NCBI RefSeq assembly: GCF_000585495.1
Contig: NZ_CP007264.1
Location: forward strand, 1-64,000
Source: Thermococcus nautili
GTDB taxonomy: Archaea > Methanobacteriota_B > Thermococci > Thermococcales > Thermococcaceae
Length of the DNA: 64,000 bases
Reading direction: 5' to 3'
Positions 50,098-59,733 of this stretch are shown here, in pieces (the stretch's first letter is position 1; each line of letters starts with the position of its first letter). A program made the position numbers and the translations under genes. The notes under the pieces are model-generated. The model was not told the origin of the DNA. It worked only from the letters and a program-made list of their open reading frames with translations, and made no database searches.

Positions 50098-50438
50098 GCT
50101 CCCCTCGTCGCCACTATTTTTATTCCCTCCCACTCCGCAACAGTTTCTCCGACCTTCACCGGCGCTTTGAGCCTGAGCTTCGCTAGAAACTTCATGAGCT
50201 CCGGTATCTTCTCCTTCGGCACCGGCTCGGCCGTCTTGACGCTCACCGTGGGCAAGGCTCCCCCTTCAACCGGCACGACGCTCATCACGACCCTCTTTGG
50301 GTTGGTGACTTCCTGAATCGCCCACTCCTCACCGCGCGGGCAGGTGCATCCTCTGACCTCTTTGACCTTTCCGTCCTCCACCTCGACCTCGATTGAACAT
50401 CCAAGGGGGCAGACGATGCATGTGAAGCGGTATATCAT
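50094..50438 (-). CDS. DUF1667 protein
   Basis: 114 residues with cysteine pairs CIVCPLGC and CTCPRG at the N-terminus, typical of DUF1667, a family found next to FAD-dependent glycerol-3-phosphate dehydrogenase-like genes. It likely binds a metal or cluster and forms a complex with the two upstream proteins. Start overlaps the stop of the oxidoreductase gene. Confidence 0.88.
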   Translation of the reverse strand: MIYRFTCIVCPLGCSIEVEVEDGKVKEVRGCTCPRGEEWAIQEVTNPKRVVMSVVPVEGGALPTVSVKTAEPVPKEKIPELMKFLAKLRLKAPVKVGETVAEWEGIKIVATRGA

Positions 50439-51691
50439 GCCTTCACCACCTCCACGGTGAGCTTCTCGGCCTTCCTGATTTCCCCTGCCTTCAGTTTTAT
50501 CCTCAGCATCTCGGCAGGCTTGACCACCGGGAGCTTCATCCTCTTGCCTATCTCCGGAATTCTAAGCTCAACGTCCTCCATCGGCTTAGATACTCGCAGA
50601 TAGAGGTAGACGTCTCTGTCTCCACTGAGGTAGTGCGGGACCAGCAGACGGACGTTTTCGCCCTTCTCCACCTTAACCCACTTCCTGCTCTCGATTCCCC
50701 CGTTCTCGATGAACTCTTTGGCTCCCTCCGCCGCCAGCTCGCCCTGCTCCGCGACGTAGTCAACGAGGTCGTTTATCAGGAGCGAGTTCCCGGCAACGAA
50801 TATTCCCGGGACGCTGGTTTCCAGCCTGTCGTTCACGACCGGCCCGCCAGTTGAGGGGTCAATCTCAACGCCTATCTTCTTCAATTTTTTAACGCTCGGG
50901 ACGAGGCCGGCCGATATTATCAACGTATCCGCCTCAATCCAGAACTCGCTCCCGGAGATTTCGTTGAGGTTCTCATCAACCCTGACAACCTTTACCCTCT
51001 CAACGCGGCCCTTTCCACGGACTTCCACGACTTTGTGACTGAGGTAGAGGGGTATGTTAAAGTCCCTGAGAATCATCACGTTTCTCGCCAGTCCTCCGGG
51101 ATAGGGCATCAGCTCGACAACGGCCTTAACCTTCGCGCCTTCGAGAGCAAAGCGACGCGCCATTATCAGCCCAACGTCGCCGGAACCCACGATGACTATC
51201 TCCTTGCCGGGCATTATTCCGTAGATATCCATCAGCGTCTGGGCCTCTCCGGCCGTGTAGATTCCCGAAACCCTGTCGCCGACGATTCCAATCTCGAAGG
51301 CGTGCCTTTCCCTCGCTCCCGCGGCGTAGATTACGGCCTTCGCCCAAGCCTGATAAGCCCCGCTCGGCGACGTGAAGATTACGACCTTCTCGAGGTCGGA
51401 GTAGTTTTTAATCTCGAGAACCCTTGCCGCCGTTCTGTACTCCACCCCAAGCTCGACCAGCCTCTTTGCGAGGCGCGAGGCGAACTCGGGCCCTGTCAGC
51501 TCTTCTTTATAGTAGTGCAGGCCGAAGCCGGGGTGAATGCACTGGGGGAGTATTCCTCCAAGGTAGTCGTTCTCGTCAAGGAGCAAAACCTTCAGTCCGA
51601 GTTCTTTGGCTTTAATAGCGGCCGCCATTCCCGCAGGACCGCCACCGATGACAACGACGTCGTAGCTCAGCATCGGAATCCTCGGGAACAT
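50435..51691 (-). CDS. FAD/NAD(P)-dependent oxidoreductase
   Basis: 418 residues. FAD-binding VVVIGGGPAGMAAAIKAKELG, NAD-binding IVIVGSGDVGLIMARRFALEG, and a Cys in ILPQCIHPGFG. Overlaps both neighbours, so it forms one unit with the GlpA-like protein and DUF1667; together they probably oxidise glycerol-3-phosphate and pass electrons on. Acceptor unknown. Confidence 0.9.
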   Translation of the reverse strand: MFPRIPMLSYDVVVIGGGPAGMAAAIKAKELGLKVLLLDENDYLGGILPQCIHPGFGLHYYKEELTGPEFASRLAKRLVELGVEYRTAARVLEIKNYSDLEKVVIFTSPSGAYQAWAKAVIYAAGARERHAFEIGIVGDRVSGIYTAGEAQTLMDIYGIMPGKEIVIVGSGDVGLIMARRFALEGAKVKAVVELMPYPGGLARNVMILRDFNIPLYLSHKVVEVRGKGRVERVKVVRVDENLNEISGSEFWIEADTLIISAGLVPSVKKLKKIGVEIDPSTGGPVVNDRLETSVPGIFVAGNSLLINDLVDYVAEQGELAAEGAKEFIENGGIESRKWVKVEKGENVRLLVPHYLSGDRDVYLYLRVSKPMEDVELRIPEIGKRMKLPVVKPAEMLRIKLKAGEIRKAEKLTVEVVKA

Positions 51692-53178
51692 CAGGCATCC
51701 CCCCTGAGGAGAACCTTGACGTCTCCTATTCCAATCTCGCTTCCCTTACCCTTCAGCGTAACTTCCCACGGCTCGACTCCGTATTCCTTCGCCAAAAGCT
51801 GGACAATCTTCGGCCTGCAGAAGCTTCCCTGGCAGGTTCCCGTTGTAGCTTTGGTTCTGAACTTGACGGAATCAACGCTCGGCGTTTTAACGCCTATGAA
51901 CTTCATTCTCTCTATGGCCTCAAGGATGTCGCCCTCGCTGACGTTGTTGCACCTGCAGACTATCTTTCCATAGGATGGATTCTTCTTTACGGCTTCGTTC
52001 ACCTGCTCGGGCGTCATCATGAAGAAGTGGCTGATTTCCTTCCTGTAGGGGTTCCACTTCTCCTTTTCCTTCAGCTCGATTCCAAGGTCGCGCTCGATTA
52101 TCTCGGCAACCTCGTAGGCTATCGCCGGGGCGCTCGTCAGGCCAGGTGAGCGTATTCCAGCGACGTTGATGAAGCCCCAGACCTCTTCCTCCGCCTTGAT
52201 TATGAAGTCCCCTCCCGTCGGCTCGGGCCTTAGACCTGCAAAGGTCCTGATTACCTTGCTCCTCGGGGGCAGCTGCGGCCAGAGCTTCTTGGCCCCTTCC
52301 CAGACCTGCTCAAGGCCCTCCTTGGTCGTGGCGAGGTTTTCTTTCTCCTCCGGCGGTAAGTCCTGGGCGTTCGGCCCTATCATCAGATGGCCGGAAATCT
52401 CGGTGGTTACAACTATTCCCTTGCTTATCGGCGTCGGCGTCGGGAAGAGGACGCGCTTCGGCCCGGGAACGTCGTCGTCAAAAATCCAGTACTCACCTTT
52501 CCTCGGGTGGATTTCGAAGTAGTCTATACCCACCATTCTCGCTATTTTGTCCGCGTAAAGACCCGCTGCATTGATAACGATGTCCGCCTCGATGAAGCCG
52601 TCCTTCGTCTCAACGCCCCTGACCTCACCGTTCTCGACCTTTATTCCAGTGACCTCCGTCTCGAGGTGCGTTTTCACGCCATTCGCAACGGCGTTCTCGG
52701 TTATCGCGATAACGGCCGGAATCGGCCCAATCTGGCCCACTATTGGAACCCATAAAGCTCCAATCGCTTCCCTCGTGAGGTTGGGTTCAAGGTGGAAGAG
52801 CTCTTCCTTATCAACGAGCCTCATCTCCGGAACGCCGTTCTTCCTTCCGCGCTCCAAAAGCCTCTCGAGCTCGTCGAAGTCCTCATCCTTCGTCGCGACT
52901 ATCAATGTCCCGTTCCAGACGTGCGGAATCTCAAGCTCCTTGACCCACTGGTGCCAGAGCCTGTTTCCCCTTATGCACAGCCTGGCCCTCGTCGGGTACT
53001 TCTCGGGGTCGTCGTCGTAGCCGCCGTGAATCAGAGCCGTGTTGGCCTTGCTCACTCCCCAGCCAACATCAGGAGCTTTTTCTATCAGGTGGACTTCGAG
53101 GTTCTCGTACCTGCTGAGAACCCTCGCTATGCTCGCCCCGCTAATTCCTGCCCCTATTATAGCGACTTTCGTCTTCAT
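51691..53178 (-). CDS. glpA: Glycerol-3-phosphate dehydrogenase-like FAD protein with [2Fe-2S] domain
   Basis: About 495 residues. FAD-binding KVAIIGAGISGASIARVLSRYE, the DAO-fold core with HPRKGEYWIFD, and a C-terminal BFD-like [2Fe-2S] domain with cysteines in VCRCNNVSEGD and GTCQGSFCRP. Start: ATG after GAGGTGAAGG. First gene of a three-gene unit close to glycerol kinase, which supports a role in glycerol catabolism to dihydroxyacetone phosphate. Confidence 0.87.
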   Translation of the reverse strand: MKTKVAIIGAGISGASIARVLSRYENLEVHLIEKAPDVGWGVSKANTALIHGGYDDDPEKYPTRARLCIRGNRLWHQWVKELEIPHVWNGTLIVATKDEDFDELERLLERGRKNGVPEMRLVDKEELFHLEPNLTREAIGALWVPIVGQIGPIPAVIAITENAVANGVKTHLETEVTGIKVENGEVRGVETKDGFIEADIVINAAGLYADKIARMVGIDYFEIHPRKGEYWIFDDDVPGPKRVLFPTPTPISKGIVVTTEISGHLMIGPNAQDLPPEEKENLATTKEGLEQVWEGAKKLWPQLPPRSKVIRTFAGLRPEPTGGDFIIKAEEEVWGFINVAGIRSPGLTSAPAIAYEVAEIIERDLGIELKEKEKWNPYRKEISHFFMMTPEQVNEAVKKNPSYGKIVCRCNNVSEGDILEAIERMKFIGVKTPSVDSVKFRTKATTGTCQGSFCRPKIVQLLAKEYGVEPWEVTLKGKGSEIGIGDVKVLLRGDA

Positions 53179-53333
53179 AACCTTCACCTCGATTTAACGT
53201 GAGAAAGGGTTTTGGATGTTTTAAAGCTTTCCTTAACCTTTAGTTTGGCGAAAAGGCGAGGAAAGAACTCTTAAGCGCATTAGAAAAAAGGACAGGGCAG
53301 GACAGGGTTCGGATGGACGGAGATGTTCATTTA

Positions 53334-53798
53334 TCATGGCAGGGTTTCAATGTTTGGAACATTCTTAAAATCAGAGTCAAAGGTGGCAATCATCTTAATC
53401 CCGTACTGAATACATGAGGCGAGAATCATAGCGTCGTTGGGAAGCAGGTTGTGTTCCTCAATTAGTCTCCGTGCAATTTCCACGGTTCTCTCCGTTATCT
53501 CAACTACCTCAAGCTCGGGAAGTGCACTAAAGAACTCATCGGCCACGTTGATGGCTTCTTTAATTTCTCCGACTTTTTCTCTTATGCCGTAGGTTGAGTA
53601 CCTTCCATGCTTTTTCACGTACTCGTTAGCCATGAGCTGAAACCAGACCTCACCAATGACTGTTGGGTTGATGTAGAACCTCGTTCCTTCGTCAATCATT
53701 TTTTCAAGTGCAATCACTGCCCTCTCGTCTCCGAAAAGGAAATTCAAGATGAAAGAGGTATCAAGGAAGACCCTTTCCCCTGTGGAGAACGTACTCAT
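53334..53798 (-). CDS. vapC: PIN-domain toxin VapC
   Basis: 154 residues; FLDTSFILNFLFGDERAVIAL with the first PIN Asp, VIGEVWFQLM, and DAMILASCIQYGIKMIATFDSDF with the further acidic residues of a ribonuclease site. Start: ATG after GGAGGAGG, overlapping the antitoxin gene. Forms a VapBC pair with the DUF104 protein. Confidence 0.9.
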   Translation of the reverse strand: MSTFSTGERVFLDTSFILNFLFGDERAVIALEKMIDEGTRFYINPTVIGEVWFQLMANEYVKKHGRYSTYGIREKVGEIKEAINVADEFFSALPELEVVEITERTVEIARRLIEEHNLLPNDAMILASCIQYGIKMIATFDSDFKNVPNIETLP

Positions 53799-53964
53799 GG
53801 TAAGCCTCCTCCAGCTCCTCAACGCTAACAGCTCTCTTAACACTTCCCGCAAGCTTCAGGACGTCCCGCTTTATGACAACGGTTACTTTCTCACCTTCCT
53901 TGAGATTCACCCGTTTTAGGGGTTTTAGAACACCGTTCTCGTAGACGGCCTCGACTGTCTCCAT
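53761..53964 (-). CDS. DUF104-family antitoxin (VapB-like)
   Basis: 67 residues beginning METVEAVYENGVLKPLKRVNLKEGEKVTVVI, the signature of the DUF104/AF2212 antitoxin family, followed by a helical toxin-binding tail. Its gene overlaps vapC by 38 bases. The pair sits inside the glycerol locus, between the dehydrogenase operon and glpK. Confidence 0.9.
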   Translation of the reverse strand: METVEAVYENGVLKPLKRVNLKEGEKVTVVIKRDVLKLAGSVKRAVSVEELEEAYHEYVLHRGKGLP

Positions 53965-54009
53965 GTTCCCACCTGAAAATAATTGGAGGAAACAGTAATA
54001 ACCCTTTCG

Positions 54010-55491
54010 TCAGACCCCAACGACCTTCGCCCAGCCCATAGCCCTCTTTACCGCCTCCTTCCAGCCGTGGTAGAGCTTTCTCCTTGTTTCCTCGTCCATC
54101 CCAGGCTCGAACACCTTCTCCGCCTTCCAGAGGCTCTCTATCTCCTCGAGGCTCTCCCAGTAATCGACGGCCAGTCCAGCCAGATACGCCGCGCCGAGCG
54201 CGGTGGTTTCCTTGACTACGGGCCTGACGACGCGCCTGTTCAGTATGTCCGCCTGGAACTGCATCAGGAAGTCGTTCGCCGTTGCCCCGCCGTCAACGCG
54301 GAGCTCCTTTATCCCGACAAGCTTCTCCATCTCCTCTATGACGTCGCGCGTCAGGTAGGCTATCGCCTCCAGAGTTGCCCTCGCGAGGTGCTCTCTGCCG
54401 GTTCCGCGCGTTATGCCGATTATCAGCCCCCTCGCAAACTGGTCCCAGTACGGGGCACCAAGGCCGACGAAAGCCGGGACGAAATACACCCCTTCGTTGC
54501 TCTCGAGCTTCCTTGCAAGTTCTTCCGTTTCAGAGGCGTGCTTGATAATCTTTATTCCGTCGCGGAGCCACTGGACGGCGGCACCGGTTATGAAGACGCT
54601 CCCCTCGAGGGCGTAGCTGACTTTTCCGTTGAGTCCCCATGCTATTGTCGTGAGCAGGTTGTTTGAGTAGCGGACAGTCTTTCCCGTGTTGGCGAGGATA
54701 AAGCTTCCCGTTCCGTAGGTGGCCTTCACCATTCCGGTCTCAAAGCCGGCCTGCCCGAACAGAGCCGCCTGCTGGTCACCGGCGTCGCCGCTCACCGGAA
54801 TCTCTGCCCCAAGGAGTTCCCTCTTGGTATAGCCGTAGACCTCGCTCGACTCCCGCACCTCGGGCAGGACCTCCTCCGGAATCCCGAAGATTTCGAGCAG
54901 CTCGTCGTCCCAGTCGAGCCTCTTTATGTTGAAGAGCATCGTCCTTGAGGCGTTGGAGTAATCGGTTACGTGCTCGCCAGTGAGGCGGTAGATTAGGAAC
55001 GTGTCAACGGTTCCGAAGAGGACTTCGCCCTTCTCCGCCCTCTCCCTTAGACCTGGAACGTTGTCGAGGAGCCACTTGAGCTTGCTCGCGGAGAAGTAAG
55101 CATCGGGGACGAGGCCGGTCTTCTCCTTTATCACGTCCCCGTATTCGCGCTTTATCTCCTCGACCATCTCGGCCGTTCTCCTGCACTGCCAGACTATCGC
55201 GTTGTAGAGCGGTTTTCCGTCGCGGTCAAAGACTATCGTAGTTTCTCTCTGATTTGTAACACCGATTGCCGCTATCTGGCCCGGCTCCACCTTCGCCCTC
55301 TCAAGAGCGGTTTTGATGGCCCTGAACTGCGCGTCCCAGATTTCCTCCGGATTGTGCTCTACCCAGCCGGGCTTGGGATAGTGCTGGGGGAACTCGTACT
55401 GTCCGATTCCTATTACGTTGCTCTCCCTGTCGAAGATTATCGCCCTGGCTGAGGTAGTTCCCTCATCCAGTGATAGGACGTAGCGCTCCAT
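54010..55491 (-). CDS. glpK: Glycerol kinase
   Basis: Phosphorylates glycerol to glycerol-3-phosphate. About 493 residues; ATPase core [45 protein letters not shown] (FGGY signature region) and [21 protein letters not shown]. Start: ATG after GGTGGTCG. Product is the substrate of the neighbouring GlpA-like system. Confidence 0.96.
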   Translation of the reverse strand: MERYVLSLDEGTTSARAIIFDRESNVIGIGQYEFPQHYPKPGWVEHNPEEIWDAQFRAIKTALERAKVEPGQIAAIGVTNQRETTIVFDRDGKPLYNAIVWQCRRTAEMVEEIKREYGDVIKEKTGLVPDAYFSASKLKWLLDNVPGLRERAEKGEVLFGTVDTFLIYRLTGEHVTDYSNASRTMLFNIKRLDWDDELLEIFGIPEEVLPEVRESSEVYGYTKRELLGAEIPVSGDAGDQQAALFGQAGFETGMVKATYGTGSFILANTGKTVRYSNNLLTTIAWGLNGKVSYALEGSVFITGAAVQWLRDGIKIIKHASETEELARKLESNEGVYFVPAFVGLGAPYWDQFARGLIIGITRGTGREHLARATLEAIAYLTRDVIEEMEKLVGIKELRVDGGATANDFLMQFQADILNRRVVRPVVKETTALGAAYLAGLAVDYWESLEEIESLWKAEKVFEPGMDEETRRKLYHGWKEAVKRAMGWAKVVGV

Positions 55492-55526
55492 ACGACCACC
55501 GAGGTTGAACCTCTGCACTGGAGGTA

Positions 55527-56867
55527 TTAACGGTTTCGTTTATCTTCCGATGCAACAAGGTATGAAACCCCCACGAGAGCACCGAGCGACGAGAGTACTT
55601 TGGAAATATGATGGTAATCACTCGGGCTTGGGGAGTGGGAGGAGTCCACCAGTATTTGAATGAACACAAGATTCTTTCCTGCCCTTAGCATTTGGACGGC
55701 CTTTCTGTTCTCTTCAATAATTTCGGACAGTACCTCTCTGCTTTCCGGGGATATATCCGCTAAATGGGCCATGATTATCCGGTTAATCCTTTCGAGCTTC
55801 CGTATTTGCTCGTCATAATTCTCCGTGTCATTGAGCCAGGTTCCAACGTAGAATCCTACAGTACGGGTAGTTTCCTTAAACGCTTCAAGGTCATTTAGGG
55901 GGAGCGTTCCCTCCGCGAGTATAGATTCTCCGACAATCTCAACCCGAACGCTTAAGTTGAACCTCTTTACAAGGGTTTCAAATTTCTTCGCATCGCTTTC
56001 CCATTCAAGAGCTCCATAAACGGCTAGGAAATACGGGGAAGGACTTATCGTTGCGTTGGTTTTGTTCAGTGCCGTTAGTTCTTTGATTCCCCTTTCTTCG
56101 CTCCTTTCCTTGAAGGTGTAGTGGGTGTATACTCCTAAAAAGAACAGGGAGAGGGTTAAGAAAACCACGAACGGTATGTAATCAACCCTTCTCAGCCGTC
56201 CTCTTCTCACTAAGACGATGCCGATGAGTCCTGCGAGACCCGCACCCATCCAGAGGGCGACCATCAATGGTACGTTGCTCTTCTTGGGAGGATACAGGAT
56301 GTTTACGTCCACGGAGGTAATATTGCACACGTTCTCTCTTCCCCTTATGCCGAGTGCGTATTCGAGCTCAATTATTCTTTCTTGAACAATCGCCTTTTCT
56401 GCCGGATTCTTTATAACAGTCTCCAGCTCCCCAAGCGCCCGGAGCTTCTCCATTAGCTTTTTCCTTTCGGTTTGGCTTACCGTTATTGCCGTGGCCTTTT
56501 GGTTAATAGGCTTGCATGTTTTTGGAAGTTTTTCTTTGAACCCTTTTTCCTCCGTCAGAATGACGTTAAATGAACCCCCTTCTCCCGCATATAGAACGAT
56601 GCTGTCGTGGGGGAGGCTCTTGAAGAATGATAACGTCCCGTTGAGCTCACCCTCGGTATAAACCCTGCACTCGACGACCATTGACGCCTTGGGGGTGCAG
56701 TTCCAGAGGCTTGTAGCGTTGAGTGAGTGAAGGATTTTGTTGAACTTCCCATTGGTGGGAATGAAACGGTCGCCCGGGCCGGAGTACCTCTCCGGTGGAA
56801 TGGCTGTCGCGAGCACCATAAACAGAAGGGCAACGATGCAAATGAAGATGGTCTTATTGTGTTTCAT
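55527..56867 (-). CDS. Membrane protein with ectodomains (tandem paralogue 2)
   Basis: About 446 residues. N-terminal signal anchor, an ectodomain with sequons, two adjacent transmembrane helices in the middle ([20 protein letters not shown] and [17 protein letters not shown]), a second domain with helical coils and a C-terminal hydrophobic helix ([22 protein letters not shown]). The architecture equals that of the upstream gene, with which it overlaps by 14 bases; GGAGGCGCC precedes the ATG. Not recognised. Confidence 0.78.
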   Translation of the reverse strand: MKHNKTIFICIVALLFMVLATAIPPERYSGPGDRFIPTNGKFNKILHSLNATSLWNCTPKASMVVECRVYTEGELNGTLSFFKSLPHDSIVLYAGEGGSFNVILTEEKGFKEKLPKTCKPINQKATAITVSQTERKKLMEKLRALGELETVIKNPAEKAIVQERIIELEYALGIRGRENVCNITSVDVNILYPPKKSNVPLMVALWMGAGLAGLIGIVLVRRGRLRRVDYIPFVVFLTLSLFFLGVYTHYTFKERSEERGIKELTALNKTNATISPSPYFLAVYGALEWESDAKKFETLVKRFNLSVRVEIVGESILAEGTLPLNDLEAFKETTRTVGFYVGTWLNDTENYDEQIRKLERINRIIMAHLADISPESREVLSEIIEENRKAVQMLRAGKNLVFIQILVDSSHSPSPSDYHHISKVLSSLGALVGVSYLVASEDKRNR

Positions 56868-58107
56868 CGCCCCGGCGCCTCCCCAGCGCGAGCCCCACAA
56901 ACACGGCAACGAGGGCAAATTTGGCCAGGAAATCGGAGTGGCCCCCGTAGTCTGGGATTATCGCCTCGGGGTTAGTGGCAAAAACTGCTATGCATAAGTT
57001 CTTCTGGTCTCTATCTTGGTGAAGTGTCTCGTTTAGGTTGGCCATATAATCCTCGACGGCTTTCCTCTCGTCAGGGGTTAGATACGGCAGATATTTTTCA
57101 AGCGTCGTTAATGTCTCGTTTATCTCCCGTGTCCCGTGTCTCTCTTCAAGGAGGGCATTGAGGTATTCGGAGTCAATCACCGAGGTCTCCCAGCCCCTCT
57201 CTTTAAACGCCTCAATGATTCTCTTGTAGTTGTTCATATTCACCTTAACGTGGATTCTCAGAACCGTGTCCTCCCATCTGACCGAACTTACAGTTGCGTT
57301 GTTCTTCTCTACTGTTTTGAGAAACCAGTTGACATCATCGCGGGAGCTGAAATCCCCCTGAGCACCTCCTATCTCGGTGCACCATCCGCTGGTGGAGTTC
57401 AGGGTCAGTAGCTCGTTAAACGCCTCCGCCGTTCCGGAGATTTTTCTTTCCATTTGAATGTACTCCTCGAAGAAGATGGCGCTCAGAATAACCGTGATAA
57501 GGAAGACCGCGAGAAGGGATTTGCTCCGCCTATAGCTCACGAGGGCTCCTGCGATACCAACAATTAGAATCCCCAGCCAGGTTATCACGAACGGTAGCTT
57601 CACTGGCTTCATCGGGCCTGTGGAAAAGACTGTAATCTTAACCCCCGTCACGTTGACGGGCGTTTCCGGAGAACTCGCAAAGCCAAAGAACGGTTTGAGC
57701 TTTTCGTAGTCTGGCGTGCCGGCGGTTAGGTTCTTGAGCCTCTCCGACGCCCTATAAAGCTTGTCATCGTAATTGAGCGAGTTCCGTCCGAGGACGTGGC
57801 ACCCCGAGGGCATCTCCTCAAAAAATCTGCTCCAGTTCCTCACAAGAATCGTTGTTCTGAACACCCCGGGTTCGGAGACGCCGTAGTCGTGCGGATATCT
57901 TAGCGTCCAGTTCACTACGTAGCTGTAGTAGGAACTCGTGTCCGCGGTGCACTCAACGTAGCCGACCCATCTTGGTGGTTTCTCATAGGTATTGATGGTG
58001 CTCCCGAAGAAGCCCGCGTAAGGTGGGGAGTACGTGTGGGATGGGACTGTAAGGGAAACCGAGAGAAGTGCAACGATTATGATGAGCAGGTAAACGGCCC
58101 TCTCCAC
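56854..58107 (-). CDS. Membrane protein with ectodomains (tandem paralogue 1)
   Basis: 417 residues: signal peptide (VYLLIIIVALLSVSLTVPS), ectodomain with YVECTADTSSYYSYVVNW, two middle transmembrane helices (LGILIVGIAGALVSYRR and LLAVFLITVILSAIFFEEY), a second domain with helices (TLTTLEKYLPYLTPDERKAVEDYM) and a C-terminal helix before GRRRGDETQ. The same architecture and weak similarity link it to the downstream gene. Function unknown; context is the glycerol/GDPD locus. Confidence 0.78.
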   Translation of the reverse strand: MERAVYLLIIIVALLSVSLTVPSHTYSPPYAGFFGSTINTYEKPPRWVGYVECTADTSSYYSYVVNWTLRYPHDYGVSEPGVFRTTILVRNWSRFFEEMPSGCHVLGRNSLNYDDKLYRASERLKNLTAGTPDYEKLKPFFGFASSPETPVNVTGVKITVFSTGPMKPVKLPFVITWLGILIVGIAGALVSYRRSKSLLAVFLITVILSAIFFEEYIQMERKISGTAEAFNELLTLNSTSGWCTEIGGAQGDFSSRDDVNWFLKTVEKNNATVSSVRWEDTVLRIHVKVNMNNYKRIIEAFKERGWETSVIDSEYLNALLEERHGTREINETLTTLEKYLPYLTPDERKAVEDYMANLNETLHQDRDQKNLCIAVFATNPEAIIPDYGGHSDFLAKFALVAVFVGLALGRRRGDETQ

Positions 58108-58148
58108 TTACCCCACCGGGGAAAGTAAAATGAAAAACCTTAAAAAGT

Positions 58149-58895
58149 TTACCTGAGTCCAGCGTTCTTGAGGTAGGAGAGCATCCTCTCGACGTCGTTC
58201 GCTATCACGACCTCGAAGAGCCCCTTGAGCTTCAGCAGGTTGTCGTCCTTGTAGAACAGCTCGTCGTTTTCGGTCCAGAGGACGACCTTGAGCCCGAGGG
58301 AGCGGGCCCAGCCAAGGGCTTGAACCGTCTTTTCAAAACCGAGAACCGGTATTGCCTCGATGGGGACGTTAACCGACCAGAGGTTGAGCTCTTCCTTGAG
58401 CTTTGGAACCATTGGCAGGACGTCCTCACTCTCAATCAAAAGTCCCATTCTGGTTTCTTTGTCGAACCTGCGGTATCCTCTAAGGGCTTCAACGTCGAAG
58501 GACGAAATCAAAACTCTCTCCGGGTTGTTTTCTTTCACAATCCTGGCGACCTCTTCAACTGCGTCCCTGTCCTTGAGCTCAACGTTGATGAGGGCATCAT
58601 CGGGAAGGGCTTCAAAAACCTCCTCCAGCGTTGGAATCCTCTCGCCAAGCCCTATGTCGGCCTTCTTGAGCTCCTCAAGCGTCATGTCCTTCTGCCTTCC
58701 GCTCATGTCGCTCGTCCTGTCTATGGTCTCGTCGTGCATGACCACTACCTTTCCATCCTTGGTCAGCCAAACGTCGAGCTCAACGCCGTCTGCTCCGGCT
58801 TCAACGGCCTTCTTAAAGGCCAGCAGGCTGTTCTCGGGCAGTTTCCCCATGCAGCCCCTATGGCCGAGAACGATAACCCTGTCGCTTTCCCACAT
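58149..58895 (-). CDS. glpQ: Glycerophosphodiester phosphodiesterase
   Basis: 248 residues, GDPD TIM barrel: [49 protein letters not shown] with the metal-binding Glu/Asp and catalytic His. No signal peptide, so cytoplasmic. Releases glycerol-3-phosphate from glycerophosphodiesters such as lipid head-group products, feeding GlpA. Start: ATG after GGAGGCGG. Confidence 0.93.
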   Translation of the reverse strand: MWESDRVIVLGHRGCMGKLPENSLLAFKKAVEAGADGVELDVWLTKDGKVVVMHDETIDRTSDMSGRQKDMTLEELKKADIGLGERIPTLEEVFEALPDDALINVELKDRDAVEEVARIVKENNPERVLISSFDVEALRGYRRFDKETRMGLLIESEDVLPMVPKLKEELNLWSVNVPIEAIPVLGFEKTVQALGWARSLGLKVVLWTENDELFYKDDNLLKLKGLFEVVIANDVERMLSYLKNAGLR

Positions 58896-58896
58896 T

Positions 58897-59637
58897 TTAA
58901 CCGCCTCCGGTGTTGCCCCGGTTGAACTTTAACGATAAAAACCTTTTCAGCCTCGCGGGGTCATCGGAGATGACCGCGTTGACGATGTGGGATAGCGTTG
59001 GGATGAGGGAGAGCTCGTTCATCCTGTAGTTCCAGAGCCAAACCTGGAGGCCTTTTCTGCGGTATAATCTGAGAAGTGTCAGCAGACCGCGCATTCCCAC
59101 GTACCGGGCGAGGTCAAGGGGGACATGGATTGAATAAATGCCCCTAAGTTGTCTTAGACTTAGCCCCAGGTTTAGGGCGCAGGTTATTGAAAATCCCACT
59201 CTGCAATCGGGACACTCCTTAATGGCGCTCATCGCGATACTCAGGTCGTCCGTTGATATGACAGTCCTCTCCAGAAAGTTTTTCCGTTCAAGCTCTCCAA
59301 TCAGAAGCGAGAGCGCGTTCGGGTCCTTAACGTCTGCGTTCATGACTTTTGGTGAGAGCTCCAGAACCCGGTTGAGGGTTGGAACGAGTTTTCCGAGCGG
59401 GTGAAGGCGTAGGAGTTCCCTGTATGTTACCGTTTCCACCCTGTAGTTTCTCCCGTCTGCACTGAACTCCCCGTCGTGAAGCACCACGAGCCTTCCGTCT
59501 CCCGTCAGCCTGACGTCGAACTCTATTCCATCGGCGTATCTTAACGCCCTTTTGAAAGCCGGTAGTGTGTTTTCTAGGTGTCCCCTGAATCCTCTGTGCC
59601 CGAGGATGAATTGGAGCTCATTGTTCGAAGGTGTCAT
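58897..59637 (-). CDS. Second glycerophosphodiester phosphodiesterase-like protein
   Basis: 246 residues, one base ahead of the first [52 protein letters not shown] keeps the His, Glu and Asp of the family. Compared with the neighbour the segment between HDG and the next strand is shorter. A tandem pair may differ in head-group preference. The start is the Met after TAAAG, with a weak ribosome binding site. Confidence 0.9.
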   Translation of the reverse strand: MTPSNNELQFILGHRGFRGHLENTLPAFKRALRYADGIEFDVRLTGDGRLVVLHDGEFSADGRNYRVETVTYRELLRLHPLGKLVPTLNRVLELSPKVMNADVKDPNALSLLIGELERKNFLERTVISTDDLSIAMSAIKECPDCRVGFSITCALNLGLSLRQLRGIYSIHVPLDLARYVGMRGLLTLLRLYRRKGLQVWLWNYRMNELSLIPTLSHIVNAVISDDPARLKRFLSLKFNRGNTGGG

Positions 59638-59733
59638 CTTTACTACCGCTCAAAAATGAACTCACAAGCCTTAAAAGCCTCTTCCATAACACTATAGTCT
59701 ATATAGATGCACGACTGGAGGGTGGATGGCATG

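Noticed and set aside
51035-51973. 312-codon plus-strand frame opposite the FAD oxidoreductases
   Set aside because: Antisense shadow; covers the junction of two well-supported genes.
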